This document shows, piece after piece, positions 17,025 to 26,867 of a stretch of DNA of 64,000 nt (positions are counted from its first letter, which is position 1; the number at the start of each line of letters is the position of its first letter). The DNA lies in the NCBI RefSeq assembly GCF_025244765.1, contig NZ_CP104209.1, positions 186,001 to 250,000 of the forward strand, read 5' to 3'. Source of the stretch: Empedobacter stercoris. Its GTDB lineage: Bacteria > Bacteroidota > Bacteroidia > Flavobacteriales > Weeksellaceae. A program made the position numbers and the translations under genes. Below the pieces are notes generated by a model. The model ran no database searches. It worked only from the letters and a program-made list of their open reading frames with translations, and was not told the origin of the DNA.

Positions 17025-18312
17025 AATTTCCATTTTTTGGTTTCGAAGAGATCTTCGTTTAGAAGATAATGTTGGGCTGTACCACGCTCTTTCATCTGGA
17101 GTTCCTGTGTTACCTATTTTTATTTTTGATGAAGGTATTTTACGACAACTGGATGACAAGAAAGATAGGAGGGTGGATTATATTCATCAAGCGCTTCAAA
17201 AGATTAATAATCAATTAAAATCTTTTGGGACAAGTCTCAATGTATATTATGGTGATCCTCTCAAAATTTTTCAGCAACTTTCTACTGAGTTTGCTATTCA
17301 TTCTATATTTTGTAATCGTGATTATGAACCTTTGGCAATTAAAAGAGATACTTCGATTTACAATTATTTTAAGTTATTTAACATTTCGTTTAAAGCATTT
17401 AAAGATCAGGTAATTTTTGACAAGAAAGATATTTTAAAGAAAGATAGTTCTCCTTATACAGTATATACGCCGTATGCAAAAAAATGGAAACAAATTTTGA
17501 AAACAGAAGATTATAAATGTTATGACCCTGATTACAGCAAATTTTTGAAAACAGAATTCAAAACGATTCTTTCACTCAAAGAAATTGGTTTTTTAAAAAC
17601 ATCAATTTTATTCAAACAGCCAAAGCTAGATAAGGAAATTATTCAAAATTACCATAAATATAGGGATCATCCTGCTTTACAATGTACGACCCAATTAGGT
17701 ATAGCTCTTAGATTTGGAACGATTAGTGTACGAAAATGTGTTGCGTTAGCGATAGAGCTAAATGAAACATGGCTCAATGAATTAATTTGGAGAGAATTTT
17801 TTATGCAAATACTCTACCATTTTCCATATGTTGTTCACCAACCTTTTAAAGCTAAATACAATGAAATAAAATGGAGAAATAATGAACAAGAATTTAAGCT
17901 GTGGTGCGATGGAAAAACAGGTTATCCTATTGTAGATGCAGGAATGAGAGAACTTAATCAAACTGGTTTTATGCATAATAGAGTAAGAATGATAACTGCA
18001 AGTTTTTTATGCAAACATCTACTCATCGATTGGCGGTGGGGCGAGGCTTATTTTGCGTCAAAACTAAACGATTATGATTTGTCTGCAAACAACGGAAATT
18101 GGCAATGGGTCGCTGGATCAGGTTGTGATGCAGCTCCTTATTTCAGAGTTTTTAATCCAACACTTCAGACAGAAAAATTTGATAAAGAATATCTTTACAT
18201 CAAAAAGTGGGTCTCAGAATTTGAAACTGATGATTATCCTTCTCCTATAGTTCCTCATAATTTTGCTCGAAACAGAGTTTTAAGCATTTTTAACGATGCA
18301 TTGAAGGATTAA
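17014..18312 (+). CDS. phrB: Deoxyribodipyrimidine photolyase
   Basis: Light-driven repair of cyclobutane pyrimidine dimers. The N-terminal photolyase domain starts ISIFWFRRDLRLEDN; the C-terminal FAD domain contains LIWREFFMQILYHFP, the YPIVDAGMRELNQTGFMHNR region and WQWVAGSGCDAAPYFRVFNP, including the Trp chain and the FAD contacts. 432 aa is within the range of compact class I enzymes. It overlaps the lipocalin gene by 11 bp and ends the operon, grouping pigment, lipid binding and UV repair as a light-stress response. Confidence 0.94.
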   Translation: MKNKISIFWFRRDLRLEDNVGLYHALSSGVPVLPIFIFDEGILRQLDDKKDRRVDYIHQALQKINNQLKSFGTSLNVYYGDPLKIFQQLSTEFAIHSIFCNRDYEPLAIKRDTSIYNYFKLFNISFKAFKDQVIFDKKDILKKDSSPYTVYTPYAKKWKQILKTEDYKCYDPDYSKFLKTEFKTILSLKEIGFLKTSILFKQPKLDKEIIQNYHKYRDHPALQCTTQLGIALRFGTISVRKCVALAIELNETWLNELIWREFFMQILYHFPYVVHQPFKAKYNEIKWRNNEQEFKLWCDGKTGYPIVDAGMRELNQTGFMHNRVRMITASFLCKHLLIDWRWGEAYFASKLNDYDLSANNGNWQWVAGSGCDAAPYFRVFNPTLQTEKFDKEYLYIKKWVSEFETDDYPSPIVPHNFARNRVLSIFNDALKD

Positions 18313-18546
18313 AATGAAAGAATAATAATGATTTAAAATATTAAACGATTATAATATATTTTTCCACATTTTCTGCTTCTGAAGAATTAATATCAAAACT
18401 TCACTAGAAGGTATCTACATCCATACTGAAATTTCAAGCTGGATTCAATTAAGCACCTTATTGTCTTTAGTAAAAGTGAGGTTTGTAAAAACTTTCTATC
18501 AAAGATTTAGATTAAAAAAAAATTAGTAACCATAAAAGTAAATAAA

Positions 18547-19575
18547 TTGAGTAAAAAAGGAATATTATTAGTTAATTTAGGATCACCTAAATCTACATCC
18601 GTAAATGACGTAAAAGAGTATCTTGGAGAGTTTTTAATGGATGAAAGAGTTATTGACTATAATTGGATTCTAAGAACACTTTTAGTAAAAGGAATTATAT
18701 TAAACACAAGACCTTCAAAATCCGCACAAGCTTATGAGAAAATTTGGACAGATGCGGGATCTCCTTTAATAGTCATTACTGAAAAAATAAAAAATAAATT
18801 ACAAAATATTGTTGATATTCCTGTTGAAATAGGAATGAGATATGCTGAGCCTAGTATAGAAAATGGAATTTCTAAACTAGTTGAGAAAGGTGTAGATAAA
18901 ATTGTATTATTTCCATTGTATCCTCAATATGCTATGAGTACAACAGAATCTGTAGTTGTAAAAACAGAAAAAGTAAGAAAAGAGAAATTTCCATCTATTA
19001 AAATAAATTATGTGGAACCATTTTATAATAAAGATATATATATAGATTGTCTTGTTGAAAGTATAAAAGACAAGTTTTCGAATGATTTTGATGGGCTGTT
19101 ATTTTCTTACCACGGTATCCCAGAAAGACATATTTATAAAACAGATCCTACAAGGACTTGTAATTTAAGTGACTGTTGTGATAGAGAATTTAATCCAAGT
19201 CATCAATTCTGTTATCGTCATCAATGTTTTGAGACAACAAAAAAAGTTATAGAAAAATTAAATTTATCTCGCGAAAAAACAATTGTTTCATTTCAATCTA
19301 GACTAGGAAAAGATAAATGGATTGAGCCATATACAGATTCTACTTTAAAAGTTTTACCATCAAAAGGAATAAAAAAATTGGCAGTTGTTTGCCCTGCATT
19401 TGTATCTGATTGTTTGGAAACTCTAGAGGAAATAGCAATGGAAGGAAAAGAAATATTTATTGATAATGGGGGAGAAGCTTATGAGTATATTTCATGTCTA
19501 AATGATAATGATTCATGGATACATGTAATCAAAACTTTATGTGAAGAAAAAATAGATGATTTTTATTTATTATAA
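18547..19575 (+). CDS. hemH: Ferrochelatase
   Basis: Inserts Fe2+ into protoporphyrin IX, the last step of heme synthesis. The opening is KKGILLVNLGSPKSTSVNDV; the catalytic His is in SYHGIPERHIY and the conserved acid region is VSDCLETLEEIAMEG. A CDxxD-like Cys cluster (CNLSDCCDREF) is typical of Bacteroidota enzymes. No ATG lies in frame nearby, so TTG 18547 is the likely start. It is followed 195 bp later by a terminator and then by the catalase gene, which needs heme. Confidence 0.95.
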   Translation: MSKKGILLVNLGSPKSTSVNDVKEYLGEFLMDERVIDYNWILRTLLVKGIILNTRPSKSAQAYEKIWTDAGSPLIVITEKIKNKLQNIVDIPVEIGMRYAEPSIENGISKLVEKGVDKIVLFPLYPQYAMSTTESVVVKTEKVRKEKFPSIKINYVEPFYNKDIYIDCLVESIKDKFSNDFDGLLFSYHGIPERHIYKTDPTRTCNLSDCCDREFNPSHQFCYRHQCFETTKKVIEKLNLSREKTIVSFQSRLGKDKWIEPYTDSTLKVLPSKGIKKLAVVCPAFVSDCLETLEEIAMEGKEIFIDNGGEAYEYISCLNDNDSWIHVIKTLCEEKIDDFYLL

Positions 19576-19769
19576 TCTTAAACATTTAACAATTATAGAT
19601 TAAATTCAAATATTCTACATAGACTTTTAATTGTTAAAAGTGATTCTATCAGTTATTAGTATGCTATTAAGCTAATAGATCTAAATTTTGCATATAAGAT
19701 TCTTAAAATGTTTTTAAAAGATTAGCTATTTACAGAGAAGTGTATATAAATCAAAAATATTAATATAAG

Positions 19770-19806
19770 AATGGTTCTGTTATAAAGGATTTATAATAGA
19801 ACCATT
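19770..19806. terminator. Terminator downstream of hemH
   Basis: AATGGTTCT (19770-19778) pairs with AGAACCATT (19798-19806); the stem is extended by TTATAA pairs, and a T-rich tract follows. Confidence 0.7.
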
Positions 19807-19966
19807 TTCATTTTTTACAAAACAATTGCTAAGCGCAAAGCGAAAGAAATTTATATATCAAATTGGTATATAGTTTCAAGAACAATGTTTATTATTGTTG
19901 TTCTTATAGTTTGTTATTTACTTCTGGCAAAATGGAATGGGAGAAACTTTAATGCAGGGTTATTAT

Positions 19967-20071
19967 TGTTGTATTTCATCACTTCGTAGACAATAAATAT
20001 AATTATTTTAGTATTGATTTCAGTATTTCATATGGAGTTTTTCCTTTAAATGATCCATGTGATCTATTGAA
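19967..20071 (-). mobile_element. Relic of the right end of an IS481-type element
   Basis: Reading the minus strand from 20071 to 20003 gives the last 22 codons of the same transposase as at 29341-30222 (FNRSHGSFKGKTPYEILKS then a stop). The terminal repeat follows out to TGTTGTATTTCATCACTTCG at 19967. The rest of the element is gone. The relic keeps the lysine codon that is a stop in the full copy. Confidence 0.8.
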
Positions 20072-20522
20072 ATTTAGCTGGTGTTTTCCAGGGGATTGAT
20101 ATCAATCACGCATCTGTTTATGATATTCATTTTTTGAATGATATAAATCTCAACTATGCGATCAGTTTATGATTAGACGCAATTATGCAACGACTTTTGA
20201 AAGGTTTAAAACCAGAATTCCAGCTAAAATTACTGCACTAATAGTGATTCAGTACATTAATAAAATTACTTTAATTGAAATATTAAAAATCTAAAAACTC
20301 AAATTATTTAAAATTCACAAGGGGTTTTTTAAATAGTTTATTGTTTTTATAAAGGTGCTTTTTTATCATTTTAAGAAAAAATGGCACTTTAATTGATTTA
20401 TGTCATAATAAATTTATGTATAATATAAATAAATAACAATAAAGCTATAAGTTTTGTGTTGATTTTATTTTTTCTTATTACGTTCTATTCGTCATTTCTA
20501 ATTCATTAATTAATATTAGCAT

Positions 20523-22646
20523 ATGAAAAAATCAAAAAAATCAGACCTTAAATCAGAACAAATGAGTCAATTTACAATTGATAATTCGAATCAAAAATTG
20601 ACGACTAATGATGGTGTGTCTATCTATGATAATAATAACACCTTAAAAGTTGGAGATAGAGGACCTTCCTTACAACAAGACCATATATACTTTGATAAGT
20701 TGGGTCATTTCGATCGAGAAAGAATACCTGAACGAGTTGTACATGCTCGAGGTAGTGGAGCTCACGGAATATTAGAAATACATGAGGATATAAGTGAATA
20801 TACATGTGCAAATTTTCTTCAAAAAGGTAAAACAACACCACTATTTATTCGTTTTTCAACTGTTGCAGGATTTAAAGGATCAACAGATTTAGCTAGGGAT
20901 GTTAGAGGATTTTCAGTAAAATTTTATACAGAAGATGGTAATTATGATTTAGTTGGAAATAACATTCCTGTATTTTTTATTCAAGATGCTATGAATTTCC
21001 CTGATTTAATACATGCTGTTAAGCCAGAGCCAGATAAAGAAATTCCCCAAGCTGCTTCAGCGCACGATACTTTTTGGGATTTTATTTCATTAATGCCTGA
21101 ATCTGCACATATGATAATGTGGGCGATGTCTGACCGAGCAATTCCTCGAAGCCTTAGAATGATGGAGGGGTTTGGTGTACATACATTTAAATTGATTAAT
21201 GAGAAAGGTAAAGCAACTTTTGTTAAATTCCATTGGAAACCTAAATTAGGAGTGCATTCTGTTGCGTGGAATGAAGCTCAAAAAATATCAGGATTTAATT
21301 CTGACTTTCACCGTCTAGATCTATGGGAAGCTATTGATGAAGGAAATTTTCCGCAGTGGGATTTAGGTGTTCAGCTAATTCCTGAAGAAGATGAATTAAA
21401 ATATTCTTTTGATATCTTGGATGCTACGAAATTGGTTCCAGAAGAATTAGTTCCTGTAAAAATCATTGGAACGATGACCCTTAACCGCAATCCCGACAAT
21501 TTTTTTGCTGAAACTGAACAAGTGGCTTTTGACCCTGGAAGAATTATCCCAGGTATTGATTTATCTGATGATCCTTTATTGCAAGGTCGTATTTTTTCGT
21601 ATATGGATACACAGAATTATAGATTAGGTGGAGCAAATTTCCATGAAATACCTATTAATAGATCATTAAACCAAAAGCATAATAATCAAAAAGATGGAAC
21701 AGGGAGAATTGATATACTGAAAGGAGGTGTAAGTTATTTTCCTAACAGCAAAGCTTCTGGTTGCCCATATCATGCAATGTTAAAGGGAGAGGAAGGTTTT
21801 CAATCTCATGAACAAAAGGTAGAAGGGAAGAAAGTAAGGGCTAGATCTGATTCTTTTGCTGATCATTTCTCGCAAGCAACTTTGTTTTTTAATTCTCAAT
21901 CCAAACCAGAGAAACAACATATTATAGATGCTTTTAGTTTTGAATTGAGTAAGGTTTCTGATCCAAAAATTAGAGAGAGGCAAGTTGCTATACTTTATCA
22001 AATTGATAAAACTTTAGCGCAAAAAGTAGGAGATAGTCTTGGTATTATCCCTCCAAAAAAGTTGGATGAGCTGACATTAAGTTTTGCAAGGCAAAATCAT
22101 CCCAATTATCCTCTGAAGCCTAAAAAACAAGAAATAAATTCATCTGATGCACTGAGTATGAAAGTAAAAGAAGGTGAAGGGAATATTAAAACCAGAAAAG
22201 TAGCCTTTTTAGTAGATAATGGTGTTTCTAAAAAAAGTGTAGATCAATTAAAAAAAGCATTGGAAAAAGAGGGAGCTCAAGCGGTATTAATTTCATCTAA
22301 AGTTGGAGAGCTAACTTATGAAGAAGGAAGTAAAGAAAAGATTTCCCATAGTTATCTTACAGATCCATCTGTTTGTTATGATGCAGTGTTTACACCATCA
22401 GGCAAATCAATAGAATCTTTAAAATTGAATCCAGATTATTATGAATTTATCAATGATTCTTACAGACATTGTAAAATATTAGCATTTGCAAAAGGAGCAG
22501 GTTCGTTAATGGATAATTCATTTGTTAAACTTGATAGAGGAGTGATTTTAGAAGATGAAAATGAGAATTGGATTGCGGATTTTATTCAAGTAATGAAATT
22601 ACATCGTATTTGGGACCGTGAAGAAGAAAGGAAGGTTCCTTCATAA
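20523..22646 (+). CDS. katE: Large-subunit catalase, clade 2 (HPII/KatE type)
   Basis: Heme catalase, 707 aa. Essential residues are visible: the distal His in [13 protein letters not shown], the distal Asn in [11 protein letters not shown] and the proximal heme Tyr in [15 protein letters not shown]. After about residue 560 a flavodoxin-like DJ-1/PfpI-type C-terminal domain follows ([15 protein letters not shown] ... [11 protein letters not shown]), which defines the large-subunit clade. It stands alone upstream of several small stress genes and downstream of ferrochelatase, consistent with a stationary-phase or oxidative stress group. Confidence 0.96.
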   Translation: MKKSKKSDLKSEQMSQFTIDNSNQKLTTNDGVSIYDNNNTLKVGDRGPSLQQDHIYFDKLGHFDRERIPERVVHARGSGAHGILEIHEDISEYTCANFLQKGKTTPLFIRFSTVAGFKGSTDLARDVRGFSVKFYTEDGNYDLVGNNIPVFFIQDAMNFPDLIHAVKPEPDKEIPQAASAHDTFWDFISLMPESAHMIMWAMSDRAIPRSLRMMEGFGVHTFKLINEKGKATFVKFHWKPKLGVHSVAWNEAQKISGFNSDFHRLDLWEAIDEGNFPQWDLGVQLIPEEDELKYSFDILDATKLVPEELVPVKIIGTMTLNRNPDNFFAETEQVAFDPGRIIPGIDLSDDPLLQGRIFSYMDTQNYRLGGANFHEIPINRSLNQKHNNQKDGTGRIDILKGGVSYFPNSKASGCPYHAMLKGEEGFQSHEQKVEGKKVRARSDSFADHFSQATLFFNSQSKPEKQHIIDAFSFELSKVSDPKIRERQVAILYQIDKTLAQKVGDSLGIIPPKKLDELTLSFARQNHPNYPLKPKKQEINSSDALSMKVKEGEGNIKTRKVAFLVDNGVSKKSVDQLKKALEKEGAQAVLISSKVGELTYEEGSKEKISHSYLTDPSVCYDAVFTPSGKSIESLKLNPDYYEFINDSYRHCKILAFAKGAGSLMDNSFVKLDRGVILEDENENWIADFIQVMKLHRIWDREEERKVPS

Positions 22647-22685
22647 TAAAATGTTTAACGTGATATAAATATAAAATTTAGACGA

Positions 22686-22919
22686 ATGATATTACAACTT
22701 AGTCCTACAATACTTGTTGATACCCCTATTGGTAGAGGTCGTACTATTTTTATAATTGATTATGGTATGCATCAAAATTCGTGTTGGGTTGTAACGATGG
22801 AAAAAAATGGCATTGTAAAACATTTTGATAGCAATGACATTATAGTTTGTACAAATTTTACTTTTCATATCAATGAGGAGAAAAATTGTTTTAATCACAA
22901 TTCAGATATAAAAAAATAA
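22686..22919 (+). CDS. Small conserved unknown protein
   Basis: 77 aa, MILQLSPTILVDTPIGRGRT at the start and a core WVVTMEKNGIVKHFDSNDI. From memory this pattern recurs in short uncharacterised Bacteroidota proteins, so I consider it real even though it is small. No catalytic motif is visible. It sits between katE and a general-stress flavoprotein with short gaps (39 and 4 bp), so it may be cotranscribed with them. A minus-strand frame across the same bases is a shadow. Confidence 0.65.
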   Translation: MILQLSPTILVDTPIGRGRTIFIIDYGMHQNSCWVVTMEKNGIVKHFDSNDIIVCTNFTFHINEEKNCFNHNSDIKK

Positions 22920-22923
22920 AATT

Positions 22924-23439
22924 ATGGGAAATGCACAGTCACCGACAGAAAATTTGAGCGGAAATAAAGCCATTGAAAAGATAAAAACTATTGCTGAAAC
23001 TGCCCGAACTTGCTTTTTTACCACCAATATTGGCGGTAATACTACAAGTAGACCAATGGCTCTTCAAGAAGTAGATGAGGTTGGTAACCTCTGGTTTTTG
23101 AGTGATGTTCGTTCACTGAAAAATGATGAAATTGAAGCCAATCCTAATGTAGAACTGTATTTTATGAATAATTCTAAATACGAATACATCTTTATTAAAG
23201 GAAAAGCCAGTGTTTCAAAAGATAAAACTTTAATTGATAAATATTGGACCAATTTTGCAAATGCTTGGTTTGATGGAAAAGACGATCCTAATATCAGTCT
23301 AATAAAAGTTTCGCCAAACGATGGGTATTATTACGAAACCAAAGACAATAAGTTTATTGCCATGTCGAAAATGCTTTTTGCCGCCGTTACAGGAAGTACA
23401 ATTGAAGACGGAGGAATTGAAGGAGAACTGAAACTATAA
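22924..23439 (+). CDS. Pyridoxamine 5'-phosphate oxidase-related general stress protein
   Basis: 171-aa split-barrel FMN-binding protein of the general stress protein 26 type. Typical stretches are ARTCFFTTNIGGNTTSRPMA near the N terminus, EVDEVGNLWFLSDVRSLKND and the C-terminal YYETKDNKFIAMSKMLF. Such proteins bind FMN or F420-like cofactors and are induced by stress; the substrate is unknown. It follows the small unknown gene by 4 bp. Confidence 0.88.
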   Translation: MGNAQSPTENLSGNKAIEKIKTIAETARTCFFTTNIGGNTTSRPMALQEVDEVGNLWFLSDVRSLKNDEIEANPNVELYFMNNSKYEYIFIKGKASVSKDKTLIDKYWTNFANAWFDGKDDPNISLIKVSPNDGYYYETKDNKFIAMSKMLFAAVTGSTIEDGGIEGELKL

Positions 23440-23567
23440 AGAATAAATTATTGTCTTCTACAATGTTAATTAATTAAAGAAAAATGCAGAAACAAACTAT
23501 TTATGGCATTGCATTTGAAATATTATTTTTATTAACGCAATTTATTAATATTTAAAAATCACACATT

Positions 23568-23819
23568 ATGGGAATTCTAACATGGATAATTTTCGGCCTT
23601 ATAGCCGGAGCAATAGCAAAAGCAATACACCCTGGTAACGATCCAGGTGGTTGGATAGTAACAATAATTATTGGGATTATTGGAGCTGTTGTCGGTGGGT
23701 GGCTTGGATCGATGCTTTTAGGTGTCGATGTAAGCGGATTTAATATTTCTAGTTTTTTAGTTGCAATTGCTGGAGCAGTTTTATGTCTAGCAGTGTATAG
23801 AATGATTTCGAAAAAATAG
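23568..23819 (+). CDS. GlsB/YeaQ/YmgE-family stress membrane protein
   Basis: 83-aa hydrophobic protein with three predicted membrane helices and glycine-rich turns (MGILTWIIFGLIAGAIAKAI, then IGIIGAVVGGWLGSMLLG). This is the small transglycosylase-associated family that is induced by stress in many bacteria; its biochemical function is not established. It is followed by a strong terminator at 23848. Confidence 0.88.
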   Translation: MGILTWIIFGLIAGAIAKAIHPGNDPGGWIVTIIIGIIGAVVGGWLGSMLLGVDVSGFNISSFLVAIAGAVLCLAVYRMISKK

Positions 23820-23847
23820 ACTGTCTAATTAACGATTAAAATACTGT

Positions 23848-23871
23848 AAAGTCTCAGAGCGCTGAGACTTT
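23848..23871. terminator. Terminator after the GlsB-family gene
   Basis: AAAGTCTCAG (23848-23857) and CTGAGACTTT (23862-23871) form a perfect 10-bp stem with an AGCG loop, followed by a T tract. Confidence 0.85.
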
Positions 23872-23896
23872 TTGTTTAATATTACTATTTATAATT

Positions 23897-24892
23897 ATGA
23901 AAAATACAGTCATTGATTTAATTACTAAAACAGCGGTAATTACTGGCGCTTCTAGTGGTGTTGGCTTAGCTACAGCACACTTATTTGCTCAAAATGGATA
24001 TCAATTGGTTTTGGCAGCACGAGGTGTAGAAGGTTTAGAAAAGGCGGTTTCAGAATGCAATGCTTTCGGTGGAAAAGCGGTTTATAAATCAACTGACGTT
24101 TCTAATGCAAATGAAGTAAAAGATTTAGTTGAATTTGCTCTGAAAGAATTTGGACGCATAGATGTGTGGGTGAATAATGCAGGTGTTATGGCAAGTGGAA
24201 AATTTGAGGAAATTCCTATGGACATAAACGAACAAGTAATCAAAACCAATTTAATGGGGTATATGCACGGAGCGTACTACGTTTTACCCGTTTTTAAAGA
24301 ACAAAATCAAGGCATTTTAATTAATAATGTTTCCATTGGAGGATATATGCCAGCTCCATTTAGTTCGGTATATTCGGCAACTAAAACAGGAATAAAAGGG
24401 TTGATGAGTGGTTTACAAAGTGAGTATAGTGTGTATCCCGAAATTCATATTTGCAACGTTTATCCACAAGTTCAACAATCTACAGGAAATATGCATTCCG
24501 CTAAATTCTCAGGTTTAGATTTTAAAATACCTCCGTTTGCAGCCGATCCTAAAGATACCGCAAAGGTGATATATAATTTAATAAACAAACCTAAAAATGA
24601 TACCTTTCCAGACGCCACATCATTTATTTTAAAGCTTGCACATGGAGCTTTTCCAGAAACCTTTACCAATTTAGCAACAGGTGTTTTAAGGCTGATGATG
24701 AAGGTGAAAAAAGGAAAGGCTGATGAAGGTAATGTTTTACAACCTTCTACGGATCCACATGCTGTTTATGGAAAGATGGCTATTCCAGTACCAACAAAAA
24801 CAAATCAAAAAATCATCGGAACATCGCTAGTATTCGCTGCAGGATTTTTTGTAGCGAAACATTTAAAAAATAAATCAAAAAAAACAAATTAA
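23897..24892 (+). CDS. Short-chain dehydrogenase/reductase
   Basis: 331-aa SDR. The cofactor motif is VITGASSGVGLATAHLFAQ; NNAG is in WVNNAGVMASG and the catalytic pair is YSATKTGIKG (Tyr-x3-Lys). Downstream of the Rossmann domain it has an extension of about 80 residues with a C-terminal hydrophobic segment (GTSLVFAAGFFVAKHL), suggesting membrane attachment. Substrate unknown. The truncated exonuclease gene follows after 1 bp. Confidence 0.87.
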   Translation: MKNTVIDLITKTAVITGASSGVGLATAHLFAQNGYQLVLAARGVEGLEKAVSECNAFGGKAVYKSTDVSNANEVKDLVEFALKEFGRIDVWVNNAGVMASGKFEEIPMDINEQVIKTNLMGYMHGAYYVLPVFKEQNQGILINNVSIGGYMPAPFSSVYSATKTGIKGLMSGLQSEYSVYPEIHICNVYPQVQQSTGNMHSAKFSGLDFKIPPFAADPKDTAKVIYNLINKPKNDTFPDATSFILKLAHGAFPETFTNLATGVLRLMMKVKKGKADEGNVLQPSTDPHAVYGKMAIPVPTKTNQKIIGTSLVFAAGFFVAKHLKNKSKKTN

Positions 24893-24893
24893 T

Positions 24894-25682
24894 TTGAAAC
24901 TGCTAAAATTCACATCCAAAGGTATTTATTGCATTCCAGGGAAGTTTTATATTGATCCTTGGCGACCTGTAGATTTAGCAGTTATCACGCATGGACATGC
25001 CGATCACGCCCGAAGTGGAATGAAAAAATATTTGTGTCATCATTTCACTAAACCTATTTTATTTTCAAGAATTGGTAGAAATATCGAATGCGAAAGTATT
25101 GGTTATGGCGAACAACTAACTATAAATGGGGTTAAAGTTTCATTACATTCTGCAGGTCACATAATCGGCTCAGCACAAATTAGGATAGAGTATAAAGGTT
25201 ATGTAAGCGTAATTTCTGGAGATTATAAATTGCAAGATGATGGGCTTTCTACGGCTTTTGAAGCTGTAAAATGCCACGAATTCATTACCGAAAGTACCTT
25301 CGGTCTTCCTGTTTACAATTGGCTTTCTGTGGCAGAACAAGAAAAAAACATACGTGATTGGGTAGATCATAATAGAGCGAAAGGAAAAACTTCGGTCTTT
25401 ATAGGGGATTCTTTAGGGAAATCGCAGCGTATTATGAAAGCATTGGAGGGTATTGGAGAGTTAAATGTCCATTATTCCATTGCAAAATTGAATGAGGCTT
25501 ACGAAAGTGTTGGTGTTACATTACCTGAGTACAAAACAATAGATTTACGTGATGACAAAAAGCATTTGGATGGAAAAATAATTTTGTTGCTACCTTCTTT
25601 GGTTGATAATCCAGTGATGAAGAAAATACCTAATATTTTCTCTTTATTTTCTAGCAATCAAAAATCCCTTAAGTTTTATTAA
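24894..25682 (+). pseudogene. Ligase-associated DNA exonuclease, C-terminally truncated
   Basis: Metallo-beta-lactamase/beta-CASP-type nuclease of the kind encoded with ATP-dependent DNA ligase and a Lhr-like helicase. The metal motif is THGHADHARSG, with later His and Asp in HSAGHIIGSAQ and VISGDYKLQ. The family is usually about 330-350 aa; here the homology stops near residue 245 (NPVMKKIPN) and the last codons are encoded by the terminator of the converging ferritin gene. The C-terminal beta-CASP part and the partner ligase and helicase genes are missing. TTG 24894 is the apparent start. Likely inactive. Confidence 0.75.
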
Positions 25683-25700
25683 AATTAAGGGATTTTTGAT
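25657..25700. terminator. Terminator of ferritin copy 2, overlapping the truncated exonuclease
   Basis: ATCAAAAATCCCTTAA (25657-25672) and TTAAGGGATTTTTGAT (25685-25700) form a perfect 16-bp stem. The exonuclease frame ends inside its loop. Confidence 0.85.
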
Positions 25701-25715
25701 TTTACAAGAATTAAT

Positions 25716-26267
25716 TTATTCTGCTAATGGGTTGATTTGGTCTGCAGTAGGAAATTCCTGTCCTGTTTGACCAATAGTCTTATTCAAATCAAATTTTGCA
25801 GCATCAGACATATTAGCACCACCAGCTAATTTAGCTTTATCTAGCAAGTCTAAAGCTAATTTCTCTTCTTCTCTTTGTTCAGCAACCAACCATTGTAAGA
25901 AATTCCATGTAGCCCAATCCTCTTCATCCATGCTCATTTTGACAATTTTATAAATGGATTCTGTATTTTCAATTTCTTGTTTTAGAACAGCTTGAAAACA
26001 CTCTAATACATTTTTTGGTTCAGGACCAGGTTTTTGTATAGCTTCGATTTTTACAATTCCTCCTCTTTCTTGAACGTATTCCATAACTTTAGCCATATGT
26101 ACACGCTCTTCCTGTGAGTGTTTCATCATAAAATTTTTGATTCCATCTAATTGATTTTCGTCTGCCCAGCAAGCAAGCATCAAATACATTTGCGCAGAAA
26201 AGGCTTCTAAAGTGATTTGATCATTTAGAGCTTTTTGTAATGTGTTAGAAATTCTAGTTGTGTTCAT
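25716..26267 (-). CDS. Non-heme ferritin (copy 2)
   Basis: 183 aa, the same length as the ferritin at 7677-8228 and about 85% identical, with all ferroxidase residues retained (ITLEAFSAQ, SQEERVHMAK, LKQEIENTESIY). The start is ATG 26267 (MNTTRISNTLQ), matching copy 1; the longer frame from 26321 adds a non-conserved leader. It begins the second copy of the ferritin/FAD/hydrolase/lipocalin block, where a DoxX-like gene lies between ferritin and the FAD oxidoreductase. Confidence 0.93.
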   Translation of the reverse strand: MNTTRISNTLQKALNDQITLEAFSAQMYLMLACWADENQLDGIKNFMMKHSQEERVHMAKVMEYVQERGGIVKIEAIQKPGPEPKNVLECFQAVLKQEIENTESIYKIVKMSMDEEDWATWNFLQWLVAEQREEEKLALDLLDKAKLAGGANMSDAAKFDLNKTIGQTGQEFPTADQINPLAE

Positions 26268-26382
26268 TTTGATGATTTTATTTATAAATAATAAGTTGAA
26301 TTTTCGAATCAAATACATCATTTACATATTAATATTTTCTAAAATATTGATGTATTCATATATTGATCTCTATTGAATATGG

Positions 26383-26769
26383 TTATTTTTGAGTTGATTT
26401 GATTGCCCAAAGCATGAGTAATGGTTGTAAAAATAGTCTTGCTAAACGCTTCTGATCCGTATCTAGACCAAATCCATTTCTATGATTTTTATATTGTGCC
26501 CAATTTCCAGGGAATACAGCAGCAAAAAATCCTGCAATAACTTTACCTACAAGTTCTTTCTTTTTGTCCGATACTAATATAATTGAACTACCAAGTGCTA
26601 TTTCTACCACTCCTGAATATACAACAGTATCATCTTTATCTAAGGGCACCCAATTAGGAACTTGAGCTTTAAACTCTTTTCTCGCAATTGTTAAATGTGT
26701 AATACCCGCTACCACTAAAAAAGCACCTAGGCTATAACGAGCTATATTTTGTTTCGTTTTCTTTTTCAT
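26383..26769 (-). CDS. DoxX-like integral membrane protein
   Basis: 128 aa with four hydrophobic segments: YSLGAFLVVAGITHLTIARK near the N terminus, then VVYSGVVEIALGSSIILV, VGKVIAGFFAAVFPGNWAQY and a C-terminal LFLQPLLMLWAI. This matches the small DoxX/DoxD-related family of unknown activity. It lies between ferritin copy 2 and FAD oxidoreductase copy 2, all on the minus strand. The first block has no counterpart, so it was lost there or gained here. Confidence 0.75.
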   Translation of the reverse strand: MKKKTKQNIARYSLGAFLVVAGITHLTIARKEFKAQVPNWVPLDKDDTVVYSGVVEIALGSSIILVSDKKKELVGKVIAGFFAAVFPGNWAQYKNHRNGFGLDTDQKRLARLFLQPLLMLWAIKSTQK

Positions 26770-26867
26770 AATAATATTTTATTTAGTATTTGCCGTCCAA
26801 TTAAATCAAATAATCTTTCTAATTTTATGAATGTAGTTATAAAATAAGAATAGAAATTTACTTTTAA

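Larger units (their letters stand above)
19576..20522. other. Intergenic region with terminator and IS relic
   Basis: About 950 bases without an intact gene. It contains a terminator (19770-19806), a possible remnant of a small membrane protein in the plus frame ending TAG at 19990 (MFIIVVLIVCYLLLAKW), and an IS481-type relic (19967-20071). The membrane frame runs into the IS end, as if truncated by it. The remainder up to katE is AT-rich and should hold the catalase promoter; I see no recognisable regulator site. Confidence 0.5.
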
